A DNA stretch of 64,000 bases. Source: Schizochytrium sp. TIO01 (Eukaryota > Sar > Bigyra > Thraustochytrida > Thraustochytriidae). This document shows positions 52,395-62,999 of this stretch, one piece after another; positions within the stretch are counted from its first letter, which is position 1, and every line of letters starts with the position of its first letter. The translations under genes and the position numbers were made by a program. The stretch spans positions 2,589,048-2,653,047 of the forward strand of contig SMSO01000031.1 of NCBI GenBank assembly GCA_004764695.1. Reading direction: 5' to 3'. The notes under the pieces are model-generated. The model was not told the DNA's origin. It saw only the letters and a program-made list of their open reading frames with translations, and made no database searches.

Positions 52395-54320
52395 ATGATG
52401 GTGAAGGACGAAAAACCGGAACTCCGTCGCTTCACAGCAGATGGTAATGAAGACATTCTCTCGCGTAACGCGCTTGTCAGCTTAGAAGAGGCTAAGCGGA
52501 AAAACGACGAGGCCAAGGTGCCTACAACCTCTGTGATGAAGACCACTAACCACAAAATCAACATGGGCATGCCTATCCAGCAACAACTTCGTGAAAACAA
52601 AAGTGCGATGAATGTGCTGCAAGCTGCGAACAACTTAAAATCTAATATTGGAATCAAACCTGAACCTCAAGCGGCAGTGAACACCAATGAGAGCGATAAG
52701 CAACAAGATCAACAAAAGCAACAGCAGGAGCCCACAAAGCATCTTCGTGCTAGCTCCGGATCAGCAATGTCAGGCTCGAGCGCCTCTTCCGAAGGTTCAA
52801 ACGCGCCTGAACAAACAGACGCGGCAAGGGCTGGGACCCGTGAAAGTAGTCAAGGCTCAACTCGTCGCACTGGTGCAAAGCGATCCCGTCCGAACTCATG
52901 CACTAGCAAATTTCGTGGCGTTAGCTGGTTCAAGGCAAATCATGTCTGGAAAGCGCAAATTACTGTGAATGGCAAATATGAATATCTGGGTTACTTTGAA
53001 AAGGAGACTGATGCTGCTTGGGCTTACGACATCCGTGCACTCCAGGTCCATGGCACCTGGGCACAGCTTAACTTCCCCGACCAAATTGAAAAGCTCCGTG
53101 AGGATAGCAAAACAAACTGGATCGCACATCATAAAGCAAGTCAGGTTCTCAAACGCGCACGAAAGCGTGCTGGGGTTCCTGCAAACGCGACTTCTGCAGG
53201 TCAATCCACAGCCTCTGCTGGAAACTCGCCTATTCCCTCAAAAGATGTCATGACAGAGGCTCCGCGTCTGCGCATGCCGTCCTTCTCTCCTACTGACCTT
53301 TCCCTTGGACAATCTGCAAACAACACCGCCGCAGCTGCCGCAGCTGCTGCAGCAGCAGCCGCTGCTGCCGCTGCAAGTGCTGGCCTGGGAGGAACTATGG
53401 GAGGCAACTCCTTGGCGAGTATGTTTGCCCAGCAAAATGCCGGTGCTTCTGCAACCACCGCAAGCTCCTCGCTACCAATCTCCGCTATTGATATCTTCAA
53501 AATGCTGGGTGTGAACCCTAGTGCTTTGCAGCAGCACCAGCAGCTTCAGCAACAATCTGGTTCAAATGCTGCCACCGCTGCAGCTGCCGCTAATAACAAC
53601 AATAGTGTTGGAACTACAGCAGCAGCCGCATCAGCTGCGCTTTTGGCATCGAACAACAACAAAAATGTCCAGAGTGGTAACAATCAGAGCCTCACAAACT
53701 CTCTTTTTGCTGCATCCTCAAATTCTCTGCCCAACTTTGGTGGAATGAATAACCAAGACCCACTTGGTATGGCAAACATGGCGCAGTACGACAAGGCTGG
53801 TCTTGAGGCAATTATTTCCTCCCATGTGTTAGATATGCGACGCCGCATGACCCTTCAACGCATCCGTTACCTTCAACTAGATGCCGAGGTTGTTGCGCGC
53901 TATGTTCCTGTCGATCCTGCGCTTGTTGCCCAGTACCTTGATCTTCGCATTTCTTTGAGCCCATCACCTGAAACTGAGGTTCTTGGCAAACTCTTGCTTG
54001 ACTTTCTTGACAAATATCAAGCAGCATCCCGTGGAACTCTTATTGATCGCGTCCGCAACATGGCAAGTACCCTTGTGCGTCAGCTTGGAGTTGATGAAAA
54101 TCAGCTTCCTCTGCGCGCTGGTATCTCCATGAACCAGTATCTCCAGATTATGCCGGAAACCAGTCCCGTAGCATCACCAATGCTCGCTACCGACCCGGAA
54201 CTCATGGGTGCTCTTAAACAGCTTGTTATCTTTCTAGCAGCAAGCCTTCAAACATCGCAGCTCAACCAGATCGCCGAAGTCCTTTTGCATGCTGCTAAAG
54301 AAGCAGAGCTTCTCAATTAG
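52395..54320 (+). CDS. AP2/ERF-domain transcription factor
   Basis: A single intronless frame encodes 641 residues. One AP2/ERF DNA-binding domain lies at about residues 171-229, with the family's landmarks in order: FRGV, VWKAQI, YLGYF, a DAAWAYD helix, and LNFP at the end. By family knowledge this three-strand, one-helix fold binds GC-rich DNA sites in the nucleus. The N-terminus (1-170) is polar, with a Gln-rich stretch near 102-112, a Ser-rich part and a basic KRSR just before the domain, a possible nuclear localisation signal. After the domain come a poly-Ala run (about 312-327), Gln-rich (about 378-390) and Asn/Ala-rich tracts, typical of disordered regulatory regions. Residues about 464-641 are repeat-free and probably helical; I do not recognise them. 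The start is the first ATG after an in-frame TGA at 52,347. A second ATG follows immediately and has the better context (A at -3, G at +4). The gene is convergent with the IQ gene. Targets cannot be inferred. Confidence 0.95.
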   Translation: MMVKDEKPELRRFTADGNEDILSRNALVSLEEAKRKNDEAKVPTTSVMKTTNHKINMGMPIQQQLRENKSAMNVLQAANNLKSNIGIKPEPQAAVNTNESDKQQDQQKQQQEPTKHLRASSGSAMSGSSASSEGSNAPEQTDAARAGTRESSQGSTRRTGAKRSRPNSCTSKFRGVSWFKANHVWKAQITVNGKYEYLGYFEKETDAAWAYDIRALQVHGTWAQLNFPDQIEKLREDSKTNWIAHHKASQVLKRARKRAGVPANATSAGQSTASAGNSPIPSKDVMTEAPRLRMPSFSPTDLSLGQSANNTAAAAAAAAAAAAAAAASAGLGGTMGGNSLASMFAQQNAGASATTASSSLPISAIDIFKMLGVNPSALQQHQQLQQQSGSNAATAAAAANNNNSVGTTAAAASAALLASNNNKNVQSGNNQSLTNSLFAASSNSLPNFGGMNNQDPLGMANMAQYDKAGLEAIISSHVLDMRRRMTLQRIRYLQLDAEVVARYVPVDPALVAQYLDLRISLSPSPETEVLGKLLLDFLDKYQAASRGTLIDRVRNMASTLVRQLGVDENQLPLRAGISMNQYLQIMPETSPVASPMLATDPELMGALKQLVIFLAASLQTSQLNQIAEVLLHAAKEAELLN

Positions 54321-55384
54321 ATTATCAATAAGATCATGAGCTCGATCCCCGTCCGTCGTCTTCTTCTAATGTGAACAATCTATTATGTTTTCACATCGTC
54401 CTGCACCGTTATATAAATTAGAAATATGTAGTCTTGCTCAGTTTCAGTAACTGTGCGACTAAACACCTTTCATATTATCAACTTTAAGTCAAATCTCATT
54501 TTGATTTTGTACACAGTTTCGCCTACAAGTTTCCATTTCAAATCCATAAGTTCAGTTGAACAAATTCGCTAGCATCATATGAAGAAATCGCTTGCTGTCA
54601 TCCAGAAAAGGCGATAAGTGCACTCTTCGCAATAAGTTTTTCTGTACCAGGATATCTATGTAACAGATTATAACTTTAACTTCACAAAGCCACGGCTGCA
54701 ATCCAAAGTAGTAGTCTGTCGTCTCCTAGAAGCATCTTCCTAGTAATATCTCAACTATATGCTGAGTAGCAAGACATTGTATGCATACACCTTAATCAGA
54801 AACTAAGTCTGTGCATTTAGTTTTTTAATTTGTATATAATAGCAGAACTTCTTTCTCTGTGTACTCATTATAATTGGCTGGAGTCTAAAGTATGAAGCGT
54901 AACCTTATTTTGTTGTTTTCTCAGTAAAAAATACTTGACCCCTTTAGCAACTTCATATCGTAGTAATCAACGAACTTGCAGCTTTATTGATGAAGTCAAC
55001 GTAATTATGCCACTTGTGTGAAGGTCTGCGAATTTGAAACTTTAATGAGAACATGGCGTGTTACCTGTCGACAGGACTTTACCAGAGCTTTAATCTCATT
55101 ACAGGTCCTAAACTGTTATAGAAAGTATAGACTGAGATAAGGACTTAACTATCATATGCAAATTTTGTGAGAACTCAAGAGATGAAAGTGCCCTGAATAA
55201 ATTAGTAGATATATATGGGTAAAACCTGAATTATTGCGTGAGGAAACAAGATAACTTAACCCCTTCAGCTATGTGCAATACAGAATGATCTGTATTAGTC
55301 GTCTAAGTACAAACACGACTTTAGTTAGTATTCATCTCTAAGGTTAATATCTAAGATCGCTAACCCTAAAAGATTAAGTATGCA

Positions 55385-55470
55385 ATGCCTTATTACGTCT
55401 CTGCTGTGCATTCAAACGTTTTGCCTTCAACTTCCCAGTCGACCTTTGGCTGATTAGTGCGTAGCTCTCA
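55385..55470 (-). repeat. Family R repeat, partial copy
   Basis: On the minus strand the frame at 55,393-55,455 reads VDWEVEGK followed by ten residues and a stop. It matches the VDWEDEGK of the copy at 63,759 and the VDCKDEGK of two other copies. Nucleotide similarity to those copies is visible through about 60 bases; the rest is too diverged to align by eye. Confidence 0.5.
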
Positions 55471-55962
55471 GCGACTGCTAAATATTTTAATCGTATGTCG
55501 GAAATGTTGTTTATTCTCGTGTTTAAGCTATGAAAGGCCCTTTCGGATTACCCATATATTAATATTTATTCAATGCAACTATATTTGAAACGATTTAGAA
55601 CTAAGGACGCTTCACCCATGAATGCTACGATTTCACTTAAAACTACGGGGATCTAAATTGAAGAATGGTGGAGAACTAACAAAGGCAAACGGATGGGAAA
55701 ATATCATGTGTTATTTAGGATGTTAGTAATCATATAATTTTGAAACACCCTATCTTAAGAAGGACTTCGTATCGCCAAGCATATAATAGTTCTGAGATCC
55801 CCAAACAAAGGAACTAGTGGACATAACCGCCCAATTGGTCAGAACACTTTTCCATCAACTAGGCATATCAAAATTATGTCTACAAAACTTCCAGCTGGCA
55901 TTGGCGAGCTAAAGGCAGTAGTTTGCTTTCCATCCTAGGCAGTTCATTTGTTGGGAACTTCA

Positions 55963-56380
55963 AAAGCTGCTGAAAAGTACATCTGGTCAGGTAAGGGTGA
56001 GCATGAATGTGAAGGCACAAGGCTTGATGAAGGCTTAAGATGGCCGATAACCTACGGCTTTTAAAGTTTAGAGATGTGTTGCACTTAGGAATGATATTCC
56101 AAATTAAACTGATCCATGTAGTAATTAGAAGACTAAGACATACTTCATCTGTGTTAGATACACTTGACGAGGTTAGGTTAACTCGTTTCTATAAATCGTC
56201 AATTTAGAGTTTATCATACTTAACTTTATGTGATGCGTATGCACACTTTTCATTCTTAACCTCTCTACCACGCAAGTCTGATTGTCCGTTGCTATTCTAT
56301 TGCAAATCCTAGATCCATCAGATCTTGCAGAGGGATGGCTCGAGCTCTGGCAATGTCTTGTCCTTTATTTCTTTCTATGA
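55963..56380 (+). repeat. Family R repeat, near-full copy
   Basis: The order of blocks matches the copy at 62,476-62,915: a GGTCAG...GATGAAGGC...AAG block (frame 55,978-56,064, ending TAA); a block with ATGATATTCCA and CATGTAGTAA; a TTATCATACTT block; and the reverse complement of a GACAAGACATTGC block near 56,354-56,370. The copy is heavily diverged. Confidence 0.6.
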
Positions 56381-56886
56381 GAGGCCTCAGTAACGTTCTA
56401 CGTTTCCTTGTGTTCACAAAAACCATGTCCAGAATGCTATATATCCAACAAGAATAATGGCATTACATTCACACGCTCAAAGATTGGTATACATGGAATA
56501 TGATATTCAAACGGGCCCTCTAAAGGGCCAATAGTTTGGAAATTTATTTACTGTATCATGATAATTTGATTGGAAAAGATTTTAAAATATATAATTCAAA
56601 TCTAATGGTTGTCTCTGAGACATTGCGTTTTAACCCACCAATAGAAATGGGACGGTAAAAACAAGGAATCTCTTTCATTTTCCCTTTTGGTCGGATTCCT
56701 TCTAAAATTTGACAACTTCTCATTTGACCACTCGCTTGAAAGTTTTTTCTAGTCAGCTTTTAGATTGTTTGTTGGGTCGATAATGAACAGGAACCTTTTA
56801 AGGGCGAACAATAATTATGTTTTATTATAAACTTGAAAGTATAAAAGAGTTTATCTACTATTCTACAGAGTTCATAATAAATTTAA

Positions 56887-59076
56887 TCAGCTTAATATAC
56901 GGTGAGCATGTGACTTATTTGGATGGATATTAGGAAGCTTTGTTGGACCTCGTAGACCAGGGGGCTGAGGGTGATATGATTCAACCCTCTCATCTGTGTG
57001 GTCAAAAGGCCACGTATTCTTTTGTTGGCGATTCTTACGAACTTGGTTTCTATAACTCCAAGAATATTGATCATTTTTCTGCTGCTTTGGTATAACTTTT
57101 TGGCGATGACGTGATCTCATTTTCCCAGCAGAGGAATGAGTCACGCTCGGTGCACGAACAGGTGGGAGGGCCCTCGTAGTCCGTTTAGGAACTTTATACG
57201 TTCGAAGCCGTCCTGTAGAAGATTCGGACTGTGGAGATGCCCCAACTTGAGAGCCTCTTGCTCCGTATAACCGACCACTGCTAAGCTCTAAACCCATTCT
57301 CGGTTGGTGAGAAGACAACTCCTGACCGACGATTCTGTTTCCGTCTTGAACCTCAAATCTAGCAGAATATGTTTTGTCATGTTCAAGTTTAGATGGGGTA
57401 TAAATGTTATGCGTCTGCTTGAGTGGTACCTTCTCAAACGCCGGTTTTGGCAGCCTTTTGTTCTGATTATTATTCTTGGCATTGCTCAAATGGAGTTTAG
57501 CTTGTCGTTGTATTATATTTGCAGCGTCATACTCGATGCGAGCCTTCAGACGCCTTTTCCGAGCAGCTACTAATGACATTGCGATCGTGCGTCCACGTGC
57601 CCCACGCCATATGCGCTGCACAGTTATTGCTGCATCCTCGACTCTTTGTTGATGTTTGGAAAGTTGTTTTAGGTGTTCGATGTGGGTTGTTCTCCTTCGT
57701 ATCCAACCTTGCAAGAGCAAGGCTGCTGCATCTTTTCGGCGATTACGATAAACCAAGACCCGTTTAATGAAATACTGAATACATGTCGCTGCATGCTGTT
57801 TTGTCTGTCTTAAACGCCAAGAAGAAGAAACCTTACGCCAAAACTGCTGAACTTTTAAAGCCGCAGCAATATCACTTTGCTTAGTCACATATATACAACG
57901 AAGCTTCGTACGCAATGAACGCGCTTTCCAGCATCTTACCATTGATTGAATAAGTAAAGCTGCTTTGTATCGTTGGAGCATAGCGGAAAACCAATGTTGA
58001 ATTTTGCGAATTGCCTGCACCTGCTTAATTTGACAGAGAGTTGACGCAAGTTGCTGAAGACGCCTCCGTAATAAGAAGCGCCGATACTGATGTTGAATTC
58101 GAATTGCACATTGCGTACATTGCCTCTGCTTTGATATTTGGAGCCACCAGCGTGCACATACAACTTGTGCAAGGAACTGGCGTTTTCTAAGTTGACGCTG
58201 AACGATGAAGAATCGCCACGCTTTTTGAATTCCAATGACAGCTCTGGTTTTAAAATATACATGAACTCTCCATGCTTTTTGAATTCTCAATACACAGTGT
58301 TTTTCCCGACGCCGTTGTGCTTGTCTTAGACGAGATTCATGAATTTTCCGATCATACTCCCTCCTACGATATATCAAATAAACCTTTTGGATACTTCGCG
58401 CTGCAGAGGATTCTCCCAACCACTTCATAGTTCGAGCATAATGAAGGCATGCAAGTCTTCTCCGTATGTGTGCTTGCAAGAAATGCATGGCCAATCGAAG
58501 TTTTCGAAAAGGAGAAGATGCTACCGCAGAACGGAAGCGGTAAGTTCGCCAAGCTATTTGAAATCGTTCTGCTGCGTAATTACGCAAGGCTTTACGTTTG
58601 GTTCGTTCAGCTTCTGCTTCTTGAAACTCGGTGTCCTCGGCCAGTGTCTGCAACAGATTGTCAATTGCATCTTCAATCTCAGATTGAAATTCACGAACAG
58701 AGCTGCCAAATGTGAGCTCAAGCTGAGGAAGAATTTTATCAAAGTCATCATTCCCATTTCGCAGGCGTGTTTCAAGATGCGCTACAATTTGGGGCATCCA
58801 AGTTGGATCCGATATGAGTTCATCTCGACTAAAACGACGAGCAATACTTTTTCCATTTTGCGTAGCTAGAGTTGAAGCCTGCTTTGAGTTCTGGTTCATG
58901 GCACGAGAAGGTTTCGACACTGATCTTGATGCCTGGATCTCTAGCCATTCAGCTCGATCTTCATCATCTCCTTGTCGCAAGATCTCGCTGATTTCTCGTA
59001 GCACAGGCTCCAAGCCTCGCACATGTCTTTCATTCCACACTTGACGAAGACCCCTTCTTTTGTTTGCCTGCGACAT
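56887..59076 (-). CDS. Multi-IQ-motif (calmodulin-binding) protein
   Basis: An uninterrupted minus-strand frame encodes 729 residues. The start ATG sits in AAAGTAAATG, with A at -3. The N-terminus (1-165) is mixed and partly helical, with Asp/Glu-rich parts. From about residue 168 to 530 there are about twelve IQ-type segments spaced roughly 17-55 residues apart, each with hydrophobic/IQ residues followed by a basic patch. Clear ones are near 225-243 (ARSIQKVYLIYRRR), 262-280 and 279-297 (a pair, each IQKAWR), 322-341, 371-392, 427-446 and 481-497 (ITVQRIWRGARGR). IQ motifs form helices that bind calmodulin or myosin-light-chain-type EF-hand proteins. The C-terminal 200 residues are basic and disordered, rich in Ser, Arg, Pro and Gln. 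There is no myosin motor or other enzymatic domain. Family knowledge suggests a cytoskeletal, centrosomal, spindle or flagellar scaffold, but which is unknown. The gene has no intron in this reading. Confidence 0.9.
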   Translation of the reverse strand: MSQANKRRGLRQVWNERHVRGLEPVLREISEILRQGDDEDRAEWLEIQASRSVSKPSRAMNQNSKQASTLATQNGKSIARRFSRDELISDPTWMPQIVAHLETRLRNGNDDFDKILPQLELTFGSSVREFQSEIEDAIDNLLQTLAEDTEFQEAEAERTKRKALRNYAAERFQIAWRTYRFRSAVASSPFRKLRLAMHFLQAHIRRRLACLHYARTMKWLGESSAARSIQKVYLIYRRREYDRKIHESRLRQAQRRREKHCVLRIQKAWRVHVYFKTRAVIGIQKAWRFFIVQRQLRKRQFLAQVVCARWWLQISKQRQCTQCAIRIQHQYRRFLLRRRLQQLASTLCQIKQVQAIRKIQHWFSAMLQRYKAALLIQSMVRCWKARSLRTKLRCIYVTKQSDIAAALKVQQFWRKVSSSWRLRQTKQHAATCIQYFIKRVLVYRNRRKDAAALLLQGWIRRRTTHIEHLKQLSKHQQRVEDAAITVQRIWRGARGRTIAMSLVAARKRRLKARIEYDAANIIQRQAKLHLSNAKNNNQNKRLPKPAFEKVPLKQTHNIYTPSKLEHDKTYSARFEVQDGNRIVGQELSSHQPRMGLELSSGRLYGARGSQVGASPQSESSTGRLRTYKVPKRTTRALPPVRAPSVTHSSAGKMRSRHRQKVIPKQQKNDQYSWSYRNQVRKNRQQKNTWPFDHTDERVESYHPQPPGLRGPTKLPNIHPNKSHAHRILS

Positions 59077-59141
59077 TTACTTTTCGCGCATGAAATCTTT
59101 TCTAGGTCTGCAAATCCCTGCCTAAACAGTAGCTTTCTAGC

Positions 59142-59396
59142 CTAATCCACGCTGCAAGCAGGGAAATGGTTTCGAGGACACCCGCGTAGCTTCGTTCGAG
59201 CTACAATGACAGCAATACTAGTGATTGTAAATAACCACTCAAAACAAGAAGCTATAGATCCTTCTTTACCAATTATCAGCGCTGAGTCTGTGCGCTGATG
59301 TGTAGAACAAAAATCGACAACAGCTCCACCATATGACCTGACCTCATGATGCGCTAGAAATGAGACAGACCTAGGAACTGAAAGGGGTTGGTTCAT
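59142..59396 (-). CDS. Possible small protein upstream of the IQ gene
   Basis: An 84-codon ATG frame (context GGGGAGATGA, G at -3) ends 65 bases before the IQ gene start on the same strand. Residues about 50-67 form a hydrophobic stretch (FEWLFTITSIAVIV), possibly one membrane segment. No family is recognised. It could be an independent small gene, an upstream open frame in the IQ transcript, or chance. Its frame differs from that of the IQ gene. Confidence 0.25.
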   Translation of the reverse strand: MNQPLSVPRSVSFLAHHEVRSYGGAVVDFCSTHQRTDSALIIGKEGSIASCFEWLFTITSIAVIVARTKLRGCPRNHFPACSVD

Positions 59397-59399
59397 CTC

Positions 59400-61405
59400 C
59401 CCATTTCTTCTAATGTAGCCGTTGCCAATAAGAGGGGAGTGTGTAAGACCTTTGGTAGGCTTATTGAACTAGTCCGTCCAGATTGGGAGATTTTTATAGC
59501 TTTGAGTAAAGGTTAATAATACACTTTTTCTTGTTACTAGTTTATTTAATACAAAAAATGTGTATTAATAAGGTTGTTGTATACCCCTATTGTTTTTATT
59601 AGTTGAAATCATAAGATCTTTTTCATATGGTCCTGTCTAACCGTTCTGATCCATCATACCTGCGAATTTTTTTATTAGATTGTCAAGTCAGGTGTACCTG
59701 TCTTAAAAAAAATAGGATGCTCGTCTTCTCAACGAACACTTCAGATTTTGATCGTCTGAATTTTATTGAATGCTTGAATATTGTGTAGTATTGCGCACCA
59801 AAAGCTTCCCATTCACTATCTGGTAGTCTGCAAAACGTGTCCTTCATTTTTCACAGTTTAGCCGATCTCTGGTACACATTTGACCTCAATCGGTGATCTC
59901 AGAATTGCAACAATTTGAAGACTTGAATTGGATCTGTTATGTTGGCAACCCCAACAAATAAATATACATTAGTATACTCTTGATTAATTTCTGGGACGTT
60001 GAAAGGGGTAGGATCCTCTAAAATATCACCAGTAAACAGCAGTCGACCGCTAGAGAGATCTTAAATTATAATTGGGATTTTCTCAAACAAATATATGATC
60101 CAGAAAAGTTCTTTGAGAGTACACAAATAATTCTTGATGGAGCAAAGCTCGAGTAGGAACGATGAGCGGCACCAATGCTATGTAGACTGCCTTGCACTTA
60201 GCATGTATCATTGCGATGTGGGGGGGGGAGGCAAGAGCCACAGAAATAATGACCAAGAACTCAGTATGCGATTTCCGCCGTCATCTTCTACCAACTGCTC
60301 ACTCAAAAGTCCACCAGGGGCATCAATATATACTACATATTTACACAAAAACCTTAGCATATCATTACGTAGACTATAGCCAAGCCTGCTCTGGATTACA
60401 CATAAATAATGCGGTAAGGTCCACTCACCTCAACCAATTACTCGAAAATCAGTACAAATATGTTCTCATGATTATATACGTACCAAACCCTGAATTCCTT
60501 AACTTTACGACAACTTCTGTGATTATTTAAACTATAAACATTGTAGTTTTTCAGAAATCCCATTGAAGAACTTTAGCTTATATGGCCACTCAATTGGTGA
60601 TCTCAGTAGCATATAAAGCAAATGATGGCTACTGTTAGTATCGTTACCTGTTCATTGTCACAGATTTACCACAATTTATCTGGAGCACTTGAAATGTCCC
60701 TTTTGAGACTAGCATTAAACCAAGAAATCCGTAAATATATTCTACCAAGATTTTAAAAATTTCTCTCATAAGAGCCAAGGTATTAAAAGGGGCTGAGAAA
60801 TGAGTAAAGTTTCTAAACAATTCCTAATAATTTGCATCAATTTCAGATTAATGAAGTTCCGGAAAATTGCGATGATGGTTGGGGAGTTGACATTTGTAGA
60901 GTGAACAGTTGGCTGGTGAAGATATTGCCAACATGTGAAGTGCTCAGAGATAGATCTAGCAGCAAGAGGTTGACCATAAATAGTGAGGTTCAAAGGATTG
61001 GAGGAAGCTTAGAAAGTGTAAGTAACTTTGGCTTAGAGAGTTCGCTTTCTTTGGAAGTCAATAAGGCAGGGTGCATAGTATTACTAGGATAATGAGATAC
61101 AAGCGGTCTGTAGTGCATACAATTGAAGAGCTGCCCATCCAACTATCGATTTGGATTTCACCATACTTACTCATTTAGATGTGTATGTACACGTTTAGTT
61201 TCTGAATTCCTCGGGTTCACAATAAGGCATTTGGTTGTATAGTTCTAACCATATGTATATCATAACCTTTGGAGAAGCTGCAGTGGCACGCAAAACCATC
61301 CTGATATCTACAATCGATGAAAATCATGGACAATACATTGCTATAGTTCTTGACATCTCATTGTAAGTCCCCGGGAAATAAAGTTTACAAAAGATCAGAA
61401 CAAGA
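59400..61405. other. Intergenic DNA, no supported gene
   Basis: A/T-rich DNA without microsatellites, apart from a run of eight G at about 60,222-60,229. It holds the upstream region of the IQ gene. Overlapping frames at 60,134-60,530 (81 and 112 codons, different phases) have no recognised domain. The stretch 61,130-61,400 shows scattered similarity to family R, including a copy of the GACAAGACATTGC block at about 61,317-61,360. Confidence 0.5.
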
Positions 61406-61409
61406 TAAG

Positions 61410-61850
61410 CAGATGTTGCTGAGATCTTCAATCGAAGGAACTAGTGGACAAGACATTGCTAGAGTTGTTGGCGTCCCTTTGTAAAACCCAATAGAGATAA
61501 GGTTTACACTAGAACAAGAATAGGCAGCCAGACTCATGTGGCTGCTGAAGCCAAGAACTAGAAGTGTGAATACACTTACCGACACCCAAGCTTGTTTAGC
61601 TTGAATCGATGGTTGGAGAAGGTTGGATAACCTAACTCCATCGATTATCTCTAACCACATTCAAGAATTTCTTAATTTCCCTAATTACTACATGAATCCA
61701 TCTGTCCTGGAAATCATCCCCCAGGACAGCAGTTCACTAACACTTAAATCAACCTTCTTATAACCTTCATCAAGCTTCTTGCCTTCATCTTTACAGTCAA
61801 CCTCACGCTAATCAGTATCACCTTTCAGCAGATGTGTGATAGCCGAGAAC
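61410..61850 (-). repeat. Family R repeat, near-full copy
   Basis: About 440 bases are the inverted counterpart of 62,476-62,915 and align along almost the whole length. Shared blocks include GAAGGAACTAGTGGACA (61,434-61,450), GCAGCCAGA near 61,526, TTGAATCGATGGTTG near 61,598, CATCGATTATCTCTAA near 61,637, ACATGAAT.CATCTGTCCTGG near 61,690 and CTTGCCTTCATCTTTACAGTC near 61,778. On the minus strand an open frame at 61,688-61,807 reads REVDCKDEGKKLDEGYKK and continues to a stop. A tandem extra copy of the first block lies just before it at 61,317-61,400. Confidence 0.85.
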
Positions 61851-61869
61851 TGAAAGTATGCATGCACAT

Positions 61870-62200
61870 TCTCTAGGATCAAACACGGTGGAACTTGAGT
61901 TAATGGTTGAAGAGACATGTTATCCTAACCTCTTCAATTGTGTATAGTACAAATCAAGTTTGTCTTGGTCTCCTTTCGTAACATGAATTAGTCTGTACTG
62001 GAACTTATTTTCAGCGACAGGAGCCCGCTAAGTTTTAAAGTCATACTTAATCAAGCCTACCTAAACCTTTCTTGAGCGTCTTGCAATCACCTTCATAGCC
62101 AACATCTAGCTGATCAGGTTCAGTTTCCCGCATAGCACTCTAGCAATGTCTTGTCTACAGGTTCCTTCAACTCACGGTCTTAAATCTAGGTTAAGTGAAG
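61870..62200 (-). repeat. Family R repeat, diverged copy
   Basis: This copy follows the previous one directly and has the same orientation for most of its length: TTAATGGTTGAAGAG, CCTAACCTCTTCAATT, ACATGAATTAGTCTGTACTGG and a CTTGCAATCACCTTCATAGCC block. Its right end (62,137-62,180) carries the GACAAGACATTGC block reversed, so it may be a composite or rearranged copy. Confidence 0.65.
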
Positions 62201-62475
62201 GAAGTAAGACGAGCATATAGTTTCATCATATGAGTTAGCGATCTGCTGATCTTAAGAAAATGTTTCAGTGATTACAAAATTTGTAGTTGATGTCCTACTC
62301 ATGACTTAAGGATATCGTTCAAGGTTTTGTTTAACTTTGGTTCTTATCTATTGTTTTCGTCTTATCTGGTTATCAAGTAATTGACTTGGTTTTCATAATT
62401 TCAGACCCACCAGATCTAAGCTAATGAATATTCTATCAATTTGAGTACTCAATGAGCTGTATATCAGCTATCCTT

Positions 62476-62915
62476 GATACTTTCTGAGAGATTATTCTGG
62501 TCAGCTTGGGGTGGACTGTAAAGATGAAGGCAAGGATCTTGATGCAGACTTTAAGAAGGCCGATTCAAGAGATAGCGAACTGCTGTCCTCGAGAATGAAT
62601 TCCAGGACAGATGAATTCATGTAGTAAGTAAGGAGGTGGAGACACTCTTGAAAGGATTTAGAGATAATCGATGGGATAGATCAATTCAACCTCTTCAACC
62701 ATCGATTCAAGTTATACCATACTTGGATGTAGGTAATTGTATAGTCACACTTTTGGTTCTTGGCTCTGGTAGCCACATGAATCTGGCTGCATACTCTTGA
62801 TCTGTTATAGGCCTATGTCTGCGAGGGTTTCACACAGGGACGCCAAGAACTATAGCAATGCCCTGTCCACTAGTTCCTTCAATGGGAGATCTCAGCAAGA
62901 CTCGAGCAGTAGTAA
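62476..62915 (+). repeat. Family R repeat, best-preserved copy
   Basis: This is the clearest copy. An open frame at 62,478-62,624 encodes 48 residues (including QLGVDCKDEGKDLDADFKKA) and ends in TAG. The rest has stops in all frames. It ends with the reverse complement of the GAAGGAACTAGTGGACA block (near 62,864-62,880). It forms an inverted pair with 61,410-61,850, separated by about 630 bases. Confidence 0.85.
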
Positions 62916-62999
62916 ATCTACTTGCTATTTTGAATGTCAAAATCAGCAGGAAAATACACAGAAGCTAATGCGAGTTGCTAGGTGCGCTGTAGTAAGCTA

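Larger units (their letters stand above)
54321..56886. other. Convergent intergenic region carrying relics of a repeat family
   Basis: These 2.6 kb lie between the 3' ends of the AP2 and IQ genes. No gene longer than about 50 codons is supported and microsatellites are absent. At least two diverged copies of the 430-bp family described below are present, one near 55,385-55,470 (minus) and one at about 55,963-56,380 (plus). Both 3' untranslated regions must lie here. No canonical AATAAA is obvious just after the AP2 stop. Confidence 0.6.

Noticed and set aside
52376-54027. Minus-strand and alternative-frame ORFs inside the AP2 gene
   Set aside because: They are shadows of the AP2 coding frame, which alone has a conserved domain.
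60134-60530. Possible retroelement-like frame (81 and 112 codons)
   Set aside because: I looked for reverse-transcriptase, integrase and RNase H motifs and found none.
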